From an uncultured Collinsella sp. (GTDB lineage Bacteria > Actinomycetota > Coriobacteriia > Coriobacteriales > Coriobacteriaceae): a stretch of DNA of 64,000 nt. This document shows positions 1 through 8,575 of the stretch, in pieces; positions within the stretch are counted from its first letter, which is position 1, and every line of letters starts with the position of its first letter. A program made the position numbers and the translations under genes. Below the pieces are notes generated by a model. It saw only the letters and a list, made by a program, of their open reading frames with translations. It searched no databases and was not told the origin of the DNA. Location: the NCBI GenBank assembly GCA_900550195.1, contig URRB01000006.1, positions 59,695 through 123,694 on the forward strand, in the 5' to 3' direction.

Positions 1-169
1 TAAGACACCAAGCGATAAGCTCGATATTGTGTTTGGGGAGGATCGCATCGAGGATCTGAAGCATGGCGATTCGGTCCTCGGCATCGTCAAACAGCAATTG
101 CCCTCCGTTTCCACGCAACGTGACGTGGAAATAACCGGTTGGTGACTTTGAACGAGGTTTTCTCGGCAT
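1..169 (-). CDS. RAYT-like Y1 transposase, N-terminal part (cut by window edge)
   Basis: The reverse strand opens with ATG at 169, preceded by a strong AAGGAGG, and runs off the window edge after about 56 codons. The visible part contains GYFHVTLRGNGG and ends in ELIAWCL. This matches, residue for residue in style, the N-terminus of the complete RAYT-type protein at 16357-17166 (GFYHVCARGVG and VIAWCL). In that family the HUH histidine pair follows directly, so it lies outside the window. The family consists of single-copy, IS200-like Y1 transposases that act on REP palindromes. Whether the rest of the gene is intact cannot be seen. Confidence 0.75.
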   Translation of the reverse strand, partial: MPRKPRSKSPTGYFHVTLRGNGGQLLFDDAEDRIAMLQILDAILPKHNIELIAWCL

Positions 170-525
170 GGCCCCTCCTTTAGCTTGGATGGGCTGAAGA
201 TACCTCATTCGGGGGCTTCGGTTGTCGAGATTCAGTTCACCGACTATAGCTGCTACCTGCCGAAATATAATTGCGTTTTCAAATTGATGCTTTTTAATGG
301 TAATTGAGTAAGACGGGCGCGCTTGTTGTGGATGCGGGCGTTGGTTACGTCGATCTGGACGGCCCTTGCGTGATGTCATCGCAAATGGGCTTCACGCATT
401 TTTACGGCGATAGAAAAATGGTCGGGCGCTCTTAAACAAAACGGAGCACCCGACCATTTACTGATTGTTTGTTGATGTTTGGCCAGATAAAACCTGCCAA
501 AAAAAACCTGTCCCTTTTTGGCAGG
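170..525. other. Intergenic region with two hairpins, no gene seen
   Basis: No convincing coding frame is visible between the transposase start and the carD-like stop. The stretch holds one clean inverted repeat at 416-459 and a second at 491-527, listed separately. The first roughly 200 bases look like upstream sequence for the transposase and show nothing further that I can name. Confidence 0.5.
416..459. terminator. Inverted repeat, possible bidirectional terminator
   Basis: Arms of 16 bases (416-431 and 444-459) pair with one G-T wobble around a 12-base loop rich in A. Core pairing is GGTCGGGCGCTC with GAGCACCCGACC, flanked by AAA and TTT. It could end carD transcription after the weaker hairpin at 491-527, or it could be a REP-like palindrome belonging to the neighbouring RAYT. 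Confidence 0.5.
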
Positions 526-527
526 TT
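491..527 (-). terminator. Hairpin at the carD-like stop codon
   Basis: Thirteen-base arms AACCTGCCAAAAA and TTTTTGGCAGGTT pair perfectly around an 11-base loop. The hairpin touches the stop codon of the reverse-strand carD-like gene. The run of T lies inside the stem rather than after it, so termination is plausible but not classic. Confidence 0.5.
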
Positions 528-1011
528 AATTGAGGGCGGCTTGGGCTAGGCGGGCTTCGGCGGCCTCCTCGGTGACGCCCAAGGCCACGGCGAACTCCTC
601 GATGGAGCGGCGTTTGGCCTCCTTGAGTACGCGCATGTAGTAGGAGCTGGGTTTTTTATCAGCTTCCTCGGCCTGGCGAATGCGGTGCATCATGGTCTTT
701 GCCACGCGGACCGTCTCGGGCGCGCCCAGCTTGAGCTGCTGCTTAAAGTGCGTCTCCTCAAGTGAACTGTTGCGCTCGGTAAAAGTGTCGCACTCCAGCT
801 CGTCATAGTGGCTCAGCAGGTGCTCGGCATCTTGCTGCGAGATGGCGGCGTGCAAACGGTCGGCCTGCGCCACGGGGTACATGAGGATCGTCTGCGCATG
901 TCCCTGCTTGGTCTCAAGCAGTAGCATGGGCTGCGGTGTGTCGTCCCTAAAACCGACGACGGTGCAGACTCCCTGACCCGGATGAATGACGTGTTGACCG
1001 ATTGAGAACAT
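526..1011 (-). CDS. CarD-family transcriptional regulator
   Basis: 161 residues. The N-terminal ~60 residues (FSIGQHVIHPGQGVCTVVG) have the CarD_CdnL_TRCF signature, the Tudor-like module that contacts the RNA polymerase beta subunit. The remaining ~100 residues are charged and helical, as in the DNA-minor-groove-binding part of CarD/CdnL. Family members stabilise open promoter complexes, notably at rRNA promoters. The start is supported by GGAGGT just upstream. The length fits the family. It is monocistronic in this window. Upstream (1026-1041) is a short palindrome (ATACG...CGTAT) that could be an operator. It could be either the essential CarD or a specialised paralogue; this cannot be decided from sequence alone. 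Confidence 0.85.
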   Translation of the reverse strand: MFSIGQHVIHPGQGVCTVVGFRDDTPQPMLLLETKQGHAQTILMYPVAQADRLHAAISQQDAEHLLSHYDELECDTFTERNSSLEETHFKQQLKLGAPETVRVAKTMMHRIRQAEEADKKPSSYYMRVLKEAKRRSIEEFAVALGVTEEAAEARLAQAALN

Positions 1012-1353
1012 GCTACCTCCAACTTATACGAATTTACGTATGTCTAGAATAACACGCTGACGTGCGCAAACCCTTACTTTATGCAGGAAAAGCACACAAC
1101 TCCGATAGGTAAGAGTATTCGATAACAGGCGCAGCTCATTCACATCTTTATGCATTTTCAACGCCTGCATAATCTGCAGGCAGACTGGCATCTTTGAGTG
1201 ACTCCATGCAAGCTGTAGTCAATTTTGTGCATATGCAATATCGATTGGCTTTACCCTGCGACAGTGCCCGTCGCTTGTGATAGAGTGCTACAAACTCTGG
1301 CTTTTGCCCTACGAGTGACCAAGAGCTCGGGGGCTTTAACACAAGGAGGATCT
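1012..1353. other. Divergent upstream region of carD-like and argS
   Basis: 342 bases with no convincing gene. It must hold the promoters for both flanking genes, but I see no strong -35/-10 pair. A perfect 7-base-arm hairpin sits at 1163-1181 (GCCTGCA, five-base loop, TGCAGGC) about 170 bases ahead of argS. No T-box features were recognised. Confidence 0.4.
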
Positions 1354-3207
1354 ATGCCCGAGAAGATTGAAGAGCTGGTACGCGCTGCGCTTGCTGCGGC
1401 CCAGGAGGCCGGCGACCTTTCTGCATTTGAACTTGACGATTGCGCTATCGAGCGACCGGCTGACACTTCTCATGGCGAGTGGACCTCTACCATGGCCCTG
1501 AAGTCCGCCAAGCTGGCCCATTGCGCCCCGCGCAAGATCGCCGAGGCCATCGTTGCCCATATGCCCGAGGACCCCGCGATCGAGAAGGTCGAGATCGCAG
1601 GCCCCGGCTTCATCAACTTCTACCTCTCCGTTGCCGTCAAGAATGCCATCTTTGGCGAGGCTCGCGAGAAGGGTATGGACTTCGCTAAGTCCAACGTCGG
1701 TGGCGGCCTGAAGACCCAGGTCGAGTTCGTCTCCGCCAACCCCGTCGGCCCCATGCACATCGGCCATGGCCGCTGGGCCGCTCTGGGCGATTCGCTCTGC
1801 CGCGTTATGGACCATGCCGGTTACGACATCCAGCGTGAGTTCTACATCAACGACCACGGCTCTCAGATGAACACCTTCGGCAACTCCATCAGCACGCGCT
1901 ATATGCAGCTTGCCGACATCATCGCCAAGCAGGGCGTGGATATCGACGAGGCTCACAAGCTGCTGATCGCAGACCGCGACGCCTTCGTTGCCGACGAGAA
2001 CGACGAGCATCCCGAGACCCATCCGTACCAGGACAATTTTGCCGAGACCCTGGGCAAGGACTCCTATGGCGGCGACTACATTATCGACGAGGCCGCCGAG
2101 TTCTGGCGCACCGACGGCGATAAGTGGGTCGAGGCCGATCCGCAGAAGCGCATGGAGAGCTTCCGCGAGCGCGGCTATGTAAAGATGGTCGACAACATGC
2201 GCGACCTCTGCCACGCCGTCAATTGCGACTTCGATCGTTGGTTCTCCGAGCGCTCGCTGTATGTGAAGGACACCGAGGGCGAGACCGCCGGCACCTCCGC
2301 CGTCGACCGCGCTTTTGAGAAGCTCGACAAGATGGGCTATCTCTACACCAAGGACGGCGCCCTGTGGTTCCGCTCCACCGACCTGGGCGATGACAAGGAC
2401 CGCGTTCTGATCAAGTCCGACGGCGAGTACACCTACTTCGCCTCCGACGTTGCCTATCACTGGGATAAGTTCCAGCGCGTCGACCACGTCATCGACATCT
2501 GGGGCGCCGACCACCACGGCTACATCGAGCGCGTCCGCTGCGTCTGCGATGCCTTGGGTTACCCCGGCAAGTTTGAGGTTCTGCTGGGCCAGCTCGTCAA
2601 CCTGCTGCGCAACGGCAAGCCCGTCCGTATGTCCAAGCGTAAGGGCACCATGGTGACCCTGCAGGAGCTCGTCGACGAGGTCGGCTCCGACGCTGCCCGC
2701 TACACCCTCATCTCCAAGAGCTCCAACCAGATGGTCGACTTCGATATCGAGGCCGTCAAGAAGCGCGACAACTCCAACCCGGTCTATTACGTGCAGTATG
2801 CTCACGCCCGCGTGTGCTCCATCCTGCGCCGTGCCGCTGACGTTACGCCCGAGCAGGCTGACGAGATGGGCATGAAGGCCGTCGCCGCCAAGGCCATCGG
2901 TGAGAACGTCGATTACTCGCTGCTGACCGACCCGACCGAGCTCGCCCTTTCGCGCAAGCTCAACGAGCTCACCGACCTCATCGCCAGCTGCGCTCGCGAC
3001 CGCGCCCCGTTCCGTCTGACGCACTTTGCTGAGGAACTCGCCGGCGACTTCCACAGCTTCTACGCTGCCTGTCAGGTGCTGCCGAGCGAGGGCCGTCCCG
3101 TCGACCCCGAGCTTTCGCGTGCCCGTCTGGCCGCTTGCGATGCCGTCCGTGTGACGCTCGCCCTGGTGCTCACCCTCGTTGGCGTTTCCGCGCCCGAGCA
3201 GATGTAA
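1354..3207 (+). CDS. argS: Arginyl-tRNA synthetase
   Basis: 617 residues. It charges tRNA-Arg with arginine using ATP. Class I signatures are visible: the HIGH motif at residues 135-138 within SANPVGPMHIGHGRW, and a KMSKS-type loop VRMSKRKG near residue 426. The N-terminal ~115 residues match the Arg-tRNA synthetase N-domain that recognises the tRNA D-loop. The C-terminal ~150 residues form the helical anticodon-binding (DALR) domain. ATG at 1354 was chosen over an upstream in-frame codon because AAGGAGGA lies at the proper distance. A strong hairpin terminator follows the stop. Confidence 0.97.
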   Translation: MPEKIEELVRAALAAAQEAGDLSAFELDDCAIERPADTSHGEWTSTMALKSAKLAHCAPRKIAEAIVAHMPEDPAIEKVEIAGPGFINFYLSVAVKNAIFGEAREKGMDFAKSNVGGGLKTQVEFVSANPVGPMHIGHGRWAALGDSLCRVMDHAGYDIQREFYINDHGSQMNTFGNSISTRYMQLADIIAKQGVDIDEAHKLLIADRDAFVADENDEHPETHPYQDNFAETLGKDSYGGDYIIDEAAEFWRTDGDKWVEADPQKRMESFRERGYVKMVDNMRDLCHAVNCDFDRWFSERSLYVKDTEGETAGTSAVDRAFEKLDKMGYLYTKDGALWFRSTDLGDDKDRVLIKSDGEYTYFASDVAYHWDKFQRVDHVIDIWGADHHGYIERVRCVCDALGYPGKFEVLLGQLVNLLRNGKPVRMSKRKGTMVTLQELVDEVGSDAARYTLISKSSNQMVDFDIEAVKKRDNSNPVYYVQYAHARVCSILRRAADVTPEQADEMGMKAVAAKAIGENVDYSLLTDPTELALSRKLNELTDLIASCARDRAPFRLTHFAEELAGDFHSFYAACQVLPSEGRPVDPELSRARLAACDAVRVTLALVLTLVGVSAPEQM

Positions 3208-3252
3208 GCTACGGGTCATTTGACCGTACAGACTTGGTTTAACTAAGCCTTG

Positions 3253-3285
3253 AAAGCCCGATCTCCCACGGAGGTCGGGCTTTTT
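3253..3285 (+). terminator. Rho-independent terminator of argS
   Basis: Arms AAAGCCCGA and TCGGGCTTT (3253-3261 and 3275-3283) are followed by T residues. It lies 46 bases after the argS stop. Confidence 0.9.
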
Positions 3286-3329
3286 GCAAACGCCGACGTA
3301 TTGACGAATTTGGAACTGCTGGAAATACG

Positions 3330-3479
3330 AAACTATGCCGGTTTACTACGATGAAATGAGAAATTCCAACCACGCCGGCTTTTCGCAAAAAAGTGCAAGG
3401 CATCTACCTGCGGTTTTAGTTCAACAAGTTTCGGAGTGGTCGCGGTTGAGCGATTCATCGTAGTAAACCGCCATAGTTT
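3330..3479. repeat. 150-base element bounded by 26-base inverted repeats
   Basis: The left arm 3330-3355 and right arm 3454-3479 are reverse complements with a single mismatch (core CGGTTTACTACGATGAA against TTCATCGTAGTAAACCG). The 98-base interior has no coding frame, but it contains weakly complementary CAACC/GGTTG tracts that would extend the stem. There is no T-run, so it is unlikely to be a terminator. The size and structure resemble a MITE or a REP doublet. The window contains two RAYT-type transposases that could mobilise such an element, but no second copy was noticed here. Confidence 0.65.
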
Positions 3480-3563
3480 TGGCGGAGGCAGTCAGATTTG
3501 TGGGTGTTAAACCAAAGAGTGTCCCTTTTGAATAGTCGTTTAAGAACGTCCTCAATGACTAAG

Positions 3564-3591
3564 TTGCAGGTGGTGGCGGTTGTGTTACACT
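3564..3591 (+). promoter_or_regulatory. Candidate sigma-70 promoter for rho
   Basis: TTGCAG (3564-3569), a 16-base spacer, then TACACT (3586-3591). It would give a leader of roughly 135 bases before the rho start codon. A long leader fits the known autoregulation of rho, though autoregulation here is only inferred. Confidence 0.4.
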
Positions 3592-3734
3592 AACGCTGCG
3601 TATATGACGCAAATATCTCGATACAGATCAATGATGTCCGTCGTTTTGAACGGAACTAGACTGTTTAGCCGCCCTGAAGGTTTATGCAGGGAGCATGTGA
3701 TCACAGGGCTTGAAAAGAAAGTTGAGCAAACACT

Positions 3735-6290
3735 GTGTCTGATCAACAGCAAGAAAACGAAATAACGACGACGCAAGCCGCTCCCGCTGCACCGGTTGCG
3801 TCGGACCAGGTCGCGGCGCCCGCGCAAGCCTCGGCTCCTGAGACGCCTAAGGCTGCTTCGACGCCTACGCCTGCAGCGGCTGAGAAGGCCGTGCCTGCAA
3901 CTGGTGAGGAGGCTGCTCCGGCAAAGCCCAAGCGTACGCGCCGCACGACCAAGCCTGCTGCTGACGGCGAGGAGGTCACCAAGCCCAAGCGCCGTACTAC
4001 GCGCACGACGCGCGCCAAGCGCACCGTTGCAGCTGACTCCTCGGCGCCGATTTCCGATGAGGTCGCGCAGGCACGTGCGTTGGCGCAGATTAGCGAGGCT
4101 CAGGTGGTGCGCGCCCGCCGTCGTGCTGCCGAGCGTGAGGCCGCGGCTCTGACCGAGCTTGCAGCCCCGTCTGTGCCCGAGACCCCTGCCGCCGACCAGC
4201 CGACCGAGAAGTCGGTACCGCGCACACGCCGTCGCACGGCTGCTAAGGCCGAGCGGGTTGCCGATCAGGTAACCCCCGAGCTCACCGAGGCTTCGGTCCG
4301 TTCCGCGGCAGGGGAGGGCACATCGCCTGCTGAGCCCGCTGCGCCTGTCGAGGCCAGCGAAGTTCCCGTTGTCGATCCGGCTTTGCGCCCGCACCGTCGC
4401 GGTCGCAAGCCCAAGGCCTTCGTCGAGGCCGAGAAGGCCGCAGCCGCAGCCGCCGCCGCTCGGGATGCTGCGGCGACCGCCGAGTCTGCAACCGCTGCCG
4501 ATGCACCCGTCCAGGATGCCACGACTTCCGAGGCCGTTTCTGCCGATGTCGAGCCCGCCGACGTCCGTCCAGGTCGCAGCCGTCGCACTGCTGTTAAACG
4601 CACGTCCAAGGCTAAGGCCGCCAAGAAGGGTACGTCCGAGGATTCCGACGAGACGACCGCCGATGCATCGACTGATGCCGCCGAGCCCCAGGACGTCGAA
4701 CAGCCTGCGTCCGAGAAGCCCAAGCGCGGTCGTAAGAAGTCCGCTAAGGCCAAGGCGTCCGAGCAGCAGGCTGATGTCGAAGCGCAGGTCGATTCCGGCG
4801 CCGAGGCCAATGACGCCGCTAAGGCCAATGCCGACGCCGCCGCAACCGATGACGCCGCGCCCGCTGAGGCCGATGACAACGCTCGCCCCAACCGTCGCCA
4901 GCACAAGCGCAACGACGAGCGCAACGAGCGCAAGGACGACCGCAACAACGACCGTCGCAACCGCCAGCGCGATCGCAAGCAGCGCAACAAGGAGCGTAAT
5001 GCCGCCCCCACCGAACCCACGCTTTCGCGCGAGGAACTCGCTGCCATGAAGGTCGCCGAGCTGCGCGAGAAGGCCAAGGAGTTCGAGATCGAGACGACCG
5101 GCAAGAAGAAAGCCGAGCTTGTCGAGGAGATCTACACCACTGCCGCAAAGGCCGAGGGCTTCCGTGATATCAAGGGTATCCTGCAGATTCGCCCGGACAG
5201 TTCCGGCATCATCCACGCCCACGGTTACATGAAGTCCAACGACGACGCCTTCGTCCCTGCCTACCTCATTCGCTCCGCGCGCCTGCGCACGGGCGACGTC
5301 ATCGAGGGCTCGCTGCGTCCTTCGCGCGGCGGCGACAAGCGCGCCGGCCTCGCCAAAATCACGACCGTCAACGGTCTGGACCCCGAGCAGATTCGCAACC
5401 GCCCCAAGTTCGGCGACCTCACCCCGGTCTATCCCAACGAGCCGCTGCGCATGGAGCACGGCAAGGACTCCATTACCGGTCGCGCCATCGACATCGTGTC
5501 GCCGATCGGCAAGGGTCAGCGTGGCCTGATCGTGTCCCCGCCCAAGGCCGGCAAGACCACGATCCTCAAGAAGATCTGCCAGTCTATCTCGATTAACAAC
5601 CCCGAGGTGCACCTCATCTGCCTGCTCGTCGACGAGCGCCCCGAAGAGGTCACCGATATGCAGCGTTCCATCAAGGGCGAGGTTGTGGCGTCGACCTTCG
5701 ATATGCCCGCCGACAACCACACTCGCGTGGCAGAGCTCGTTATCGAGCGCGCCAAGCGCATCGTGGAGCTGGGTGGCGATGTCGTGGTGGTGCTCGACTC
5801 CATCACGCGTCTTGCCCGCGCCTACAACTTGGCGGCGCCCGCCTCAGGCCGCATCCTTTCGGGCGGCGTCGATTCGGCGGCCCTGTATCCGCCCAAGCGC
5901 TTCCTGGGCGCAGCCCGTAATATCGAGAACGGTGGTTCGCTTACCATCCTGGCCTCTGCCCTCATCGACACTGGTTCCAAGATGGACGAGGTCATCTTTG
6001 AGGAGTTCAAGGGCACCGGCAACATGGAGCTTAAGCTCGACCGCGAACTGGCCGACCGCCGCATCTTCCCGGCTATCGACCCCGTTGCCTCCGGTACGCG
6101 TAACGAGGACCTGTTGGTCGACGAGCAGATTCGTCCGTTTGTCTTTGGTCTGCGTCGCATTCTTGCCGGCATGAACAACACCGAGCGCGCAGCCGCATCG
6201 TTTATCAAGGGTCTTAAGGGCACCAACACCAACCAGGAGTTCCTGGTGCGTTCGGCCAAAAAGCACAGCGACTACGAGCAGACGTTCTAG
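3735..6290 (+). CDS. rho: Transcription termination factor Rho with long disordered N-terminal extension
   Basis: 851 residues, about twice the usual Rho length of roughly 420. The C-terminal half is canonical: a Rho_N helical domain from about residue 430 (MKVAELREKAKEFEIE), an OB-type primary RNA-binding domain (GILQIRPDSSGIIHAHGY), and a RecA-type ATPase with P-loop SPPKAGKTT (Lys about 607), LLVDERPEEVTDM and VLDSITRLARAYN. Residues 1 to about 425 are low-complexity, rich in Ala, Glu, Lys and Arg, with basic clusters (RRTTRTTRAKR) and an Asn/Arg/Asp-rich stretch around 385-420. Long insertions of this general type are known in actinobacterial Rho and add RNA-binding capacity. The start is GTG at 3735 with only a weak Shine-Dalgarno, so the exact start is uncertain. 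A hairpin follows the stop. Confidence 0.95.
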   Translation: MSDQQQENEITTTQAAPAAPVASDQVAAPAQASAPETPKAASTPTPAAAEKAVPATGEEAAPAKPKRTRRTTKPAADGEEVTKPKRRTTRTTRAKRTVAADSSAPISDEVAQARALAQISEAQVVRARRRAAEREAAALTELAAPSVPETPAADQPTEKSVPRTRRRTAAKAERVADQVTPELTEASVRSAAGEGTSPAEPAAPVEASEVPVVDPALRPHRRGRKPKAFVEAEKAAAAAAAARDAAATAESATAADAPVQDATTSEAVSADVEPADVRPGRSRRTAVKRTSKAKAAKKGTSEDSDETTADASTDAAEPQDVEQPASEKPKRGRKKSAKAKASEQQADVEAQVDSGAEANDAAKANADAAATDDAAPAEADDNARPNRRQHKRNDERNERKDDRNNDRRNRQRDRKQRNKERNAAPTEPTLSREELAAMKVAELREKAKEFEIETTGKKKAELVEEIYTTAAKAEGFRDIKGILQIRPDSSGIIHAHGYMKSNDDAFVPAYLIRSARLRTGDVIEGSLRPSRGGDKRAGLAKITTVNGLDPEQIRNRPKFGDLTPVYPNEPLRMEHGKDSITGRAIDIVSPIGKGQRGLIVSPPKAGKTTILKKICQSISINNPEVHLICLLVDERPEEVTDMQRSIKGEVVASTFDMPADNHTRVAELVIERAKRIVELGGDVVVVLDSITRLARAYNLAAPASGRILSGGVDSAALYPPKRFLGAARNIENGGSLTILASALIDTGSKMDEVIFEEFKGTGNMELKLDRELADRRIFPAIDPVASGTRNEDLLVDEQIRPFVFGLRRILAGMNNTERAAASFIKGLKGTNTNQEFLVRSAKKHSDYEQTF

Positions 6291-6327
6291 GTTGTCATCC
6301 ACACGCAGCGATAGCCATCAATGCGAT

Positions 6328-6360
6328 AAAGGGTCGGGGCTTTGAGCCTCGGCCCTTTTC
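6328..6360 (+). terminator. Terminator of rho
   Basis: Imperfect hairpin AAGGGTCGGGGC / GCCTCGGCCCTT followed by TTTT, about 40 bases after the rho stop. Two pairs are mismatched or wobble. Confidence 0.7.
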
Positions 6361-6438
6361 CATATCGCCGCTCCGCGCTTATTTTTAACCATAAGACCGA
6401 CGAGCAGCAGGTTTCCCGTTTCAATCCGACATCGTCGC

Positions 6439-6467
6439 TTGCAATCGACGGGGCGGTTTCGCATAAT
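6439..6467 (+). promoter_or_regulatory. Candidate sigma-70 promoter
   Basis: TTGCAA (6439-6444), a 17-base spacer, CATAAT (6462-6467), placed about 135 bases before the membrane protein gene at 6604. The 313-base gap after rho otherwise holds the terminator and a small GGGGC/GCCCC hairpin at 6525-6537. Confidence 0.5.
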
Positions 6468-6603
6468 AGCTTTTAAGCTTCGCGACGGAAAACGCAGATG
6501 AAACGAACCATATACCGTTGCTTTGGGGCATAGCCCCGCTTCATCTTCTCTCGCGCAGCCAACTGAATGATGCGATTTGGGTGCTGGAAGATGGGGAGAG
6601 CTC

Positions 6604-8004
6604 ATGGCTTCTTCTGATGCAACACAACGAGCAGTCCTTGCCGGACTTTCGTGCGGGATCGGCCTTGCCGCTCCCGTGGTTATGTATGCCGCGACGCTGC
6701 CGTTTTCGTCTGTGAACGAGACGGTCGTGGCGGGTGCGGTTCCCTTCGCCGTGGGCGCGGTGGCGGGCGTGGGTATCTATGCCGCCTCGCTGGGTATCTC
6801 CGAGTATCGTGCGCAACGTGAAGAGCGTCTGTTCCAGCCCGATGCCATGGGCGGTGCCGCCAATCTCAATCAGCATCAAAGCGAGTTCAAGACCGCCTCG
6901 ATTCCAGCTCAGCAGCAGGATGCGACTCCTTACGCTGCGGCTTCTGCTTCTCAGACTCAGGCGGAGCAGTCTACCTCGGCATTCCTTTCCGGCCTAACTG
7001 GTGCGTTCCAGCGCCGTCATGCCGATGATGGTGTCCCTACCATCGCTCGAGCCGCAGATGCCATGGACGAGGCCGAGGCTTGGTCCATGATCGACAGTAT
7101 GCTCGACGACGATTCGCCGGTGAGCTGCGACCCTGCGCGCTCGCGCGACGTCTATCAAGTCGCCATCGACGAGCTCACCAACGGCGGGCAGACCGGCTCC
7201 CTCAATCGCGACGACATCGCCGCCGCGGCGCGCGCCGTGTCGGGCTCCCAGGCCGCCCCTGCGGGCAGCACGGCGGCTTTCGTGGCACTCGTTGCCAACG
7301 CGGCAGCCAATAACGCCTACAACGCTACCTCGGGCGACGCGAACGCTTCTGCCGACAATTCGTACGCTGATGAAGCCATGGCCGCGGACGAGGAGGCCGT
7401 TGCCGCCCGCCGTGCCGCCGAGAGCTCGCTTTGGGGCGCTCCTGCCCGGCAGCAGGCGGCTGAGGCTGCGCCGTACAATGCAAACCTCGCCAGCATGCCT
7501 ATCATCTCCGGTGCCGCGGACATCGATCTCGATGACCTCGATGAGCCTGCAGCCATCACCGCATCGATTGATGCCCAAGATCGCATCGACACCGGCGACC
7601 TTCCGGACGCCTCGCTCGAGGTTGATGTCCCCATGGCTGATTACTCGGGCCACGAGGACATGTGGGCCGCCGCCACCGCGATTCTGGATGAGATTGACGA
7701 GCCCGCTCCTGTTGCAGCTCCCGCTCCCGTCGCTGCCCCTCAGCCTGCTGCCCCCGCCTATGTCGGCCGTCACAGTGCTGTGTTCCCCGAGGATACTGCC
7801 CGTATCTCGCGCGAGAGCATCGAGCGGGCCGAGGCTATTGCCGCCGGCATTATGGAAAACCGTCGTCACGAGCGCGTCAATCAGATCCTCGAGGAAGAGA
7901 TCGAGCGCCTGCAGTCCTCAACCGCCAAGCGTACGGGCCGTGCCTATCTGAGCGTTATCGAGGGCGGTACCGCCAGCTTCGCGCCGCTCCGCGCGGAGGC
8001 ATAA
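6604..8004 (+). CDS. Membrane-anchored Ala-rich protein of unknown function
   Basis: 466 residues; I do not recognise the family. Two hydrophobic segments lie close together at residues 10-33 and 41-65. They are followed by a short basic stretch (EYRAQREERLF) and a long soluble region rich in Ala, Asp and Glu. The last ~60 residues are strongly charged and probably helical (RHERVNQILEEEIERLQ). The topology suggests a membrane hairpin with a cytoplasmic disordered tail. ATG 6604 was preferred over an upstream TTG because GGGGAGAG precedes it. It lies 7 bases before the VanZ-like gene and is probably cotranscribed with it. Confidence 0.7.
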   Translation: MASSDATQRAVLAGLSCGIGLAAPVVMYAATLPFSSVNETVVAGAVPFAVGAVAGVGIYAASLGISEYRAQREERLFQPDAMGGAANLNQHQSEFKTASIPAQQQDATPYAAASASQTQAEQSTSAFLSGLTGAFQRRHADDGVPTIARAADAMDEAEAWSMIDSMLDDDSPVSCDPARSRDVYQVAIDELTNGGQTGSLNRDDIAAAARAVSGSQAAPAGSTAAFVALVANAAANNAYNATSGDANASADNSYADEAMAADEEAVAARRAAESSLWGAPARQQAAEAAPYNANLASMPIISGAADIDLDDLDEPAAITASIDAQDRIDTGDLPDASLEVDVPMADYSGHEDMWAAATAILDEIDEPAPVAAPAPVAAPQPAAPAYVGRHSAVFPEDTARISRESIERAEAIAAGIMENRRHERVNQILEEEIERLQSSTAKRTGRAYLSVIEGGTASFAPLRAEA

Positions 8005-8011
8005 CTTCTGC

Positions 8012-8461
8012 ATGGTTAAGATCAATCGAAAATGGGCGGTTGTAACCTGCCTGATGGCGCTCTTGATCTGGGGCAATTCGCTGGTTCCCGGCTCGGGGTC
8101 GGGCTCGCTGAGCCTAACGGTCATGGAAGCTATCCGCGGTTTCCTGCACAGCGTGGGACTTCCATATGAATGGGTGACCAACTTTGTTGTTCGCAAGTGC
8201 GCGCATTTTACCGAGTATATGGTGCTCGGCATCTTGGCAACGCACGCCTTTGATTTTGAGGGCCGGCGCACCTTTGACGTGCTGCTGCCCACGGCGGTGT
8301 TTCTGCTGCTGATTCCCTCGATCGACGAGACGATTCAGCTCTTTGTGCCGGGACGCGCCGGCATGATCACCGATGTGATGATCGACTGCTGTGGAGCGGC
8401 AACGGGCGTTGCGCTCCGATATCTCTTACGGTCGCTGATGTGCGCTAAAAAGGCCGCCTAG
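8012..8461 (+). CDS. VanZ-family membrane protein
   Basis: 149 residues with about four hydrophobic segments. The VanZ-like signatures are clear: RKCAHFTEYMVLGIL after the second segment, and SIDETIQLFVPGRAGMITDVMIDCCGAATG. VanZ gives low-level teicoplanin resistance in the vanA cluster, but chromosomal VanZ-like proteins are common and mostly of unknown role. No van genes are nearby, so a resistance role should not be assumed. It starts 7 bases after the upstream membrane protein. The terminator overlaps its stop codon. Confidence 0.85.
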   Translation: MVKINRKWAVVTCLMALLIWGNSLVPGSGSGSLSLTVMEAIRGFLHSVGLPYEWVTNFVVRKCAHFTEYMVLGILATHAFDFEGRRTFDVLLPTAVFLLLIPSIDETIQLFVPGRAGMITDVMIDCCGAATGVALRYLLRSLMCAKKAA

Positions 8462-8492
8462 GACGTATTGTTTGGTCCTAGGCGGCCTTTTT
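8447..8492. terminator. Strong bidirectional terminator
   Basis: Eighteen-base arms (AAAAAGGCCGCCTAGGAC and GGTCCTAGGCGGCCTTTTT) flank a 9-base loop. It ends the vanZ-like gene on the plus strand and, by its flanking A and T runs, can also end the ROK kinase gene on the minus strand. Confidence 0.92.
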
Positions 8493-8575
8493 TATTTGAG
8501 GGCTTATATGAGGCGTGGTGGCGTCGTTCCGTAGGTCGGATTTGCCGGGCGCGCCACGCCCTGTGGGTGCGTCTG

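Noticed and set aside
1336..3219. Long reverse-strand open frame opposite argS (about 627 codons)
   Set aside because: It lies exactly antisense to a conserved synthetase. Its product is repetitive Val/Gly/Leu-rich sequence without motifs, as expected from G+C-rich codon use on the other strand.
3585..5720. Long reverse-strand open frame opposite rho (about 711 codons)
   Set aside because: Antisense to the low-complexity part of Rho; its Gly/Leu/Arg-rich product reflects the Ala/Lys/Glu repeats read backwards. No ribosome site or family match.
8012..8461. Glycopeptide resistance gene
   Set aside because: VanZ-like proteins are widespread outside van clusters; none of vanS, vanR, vanH, vanA or vanX is present.
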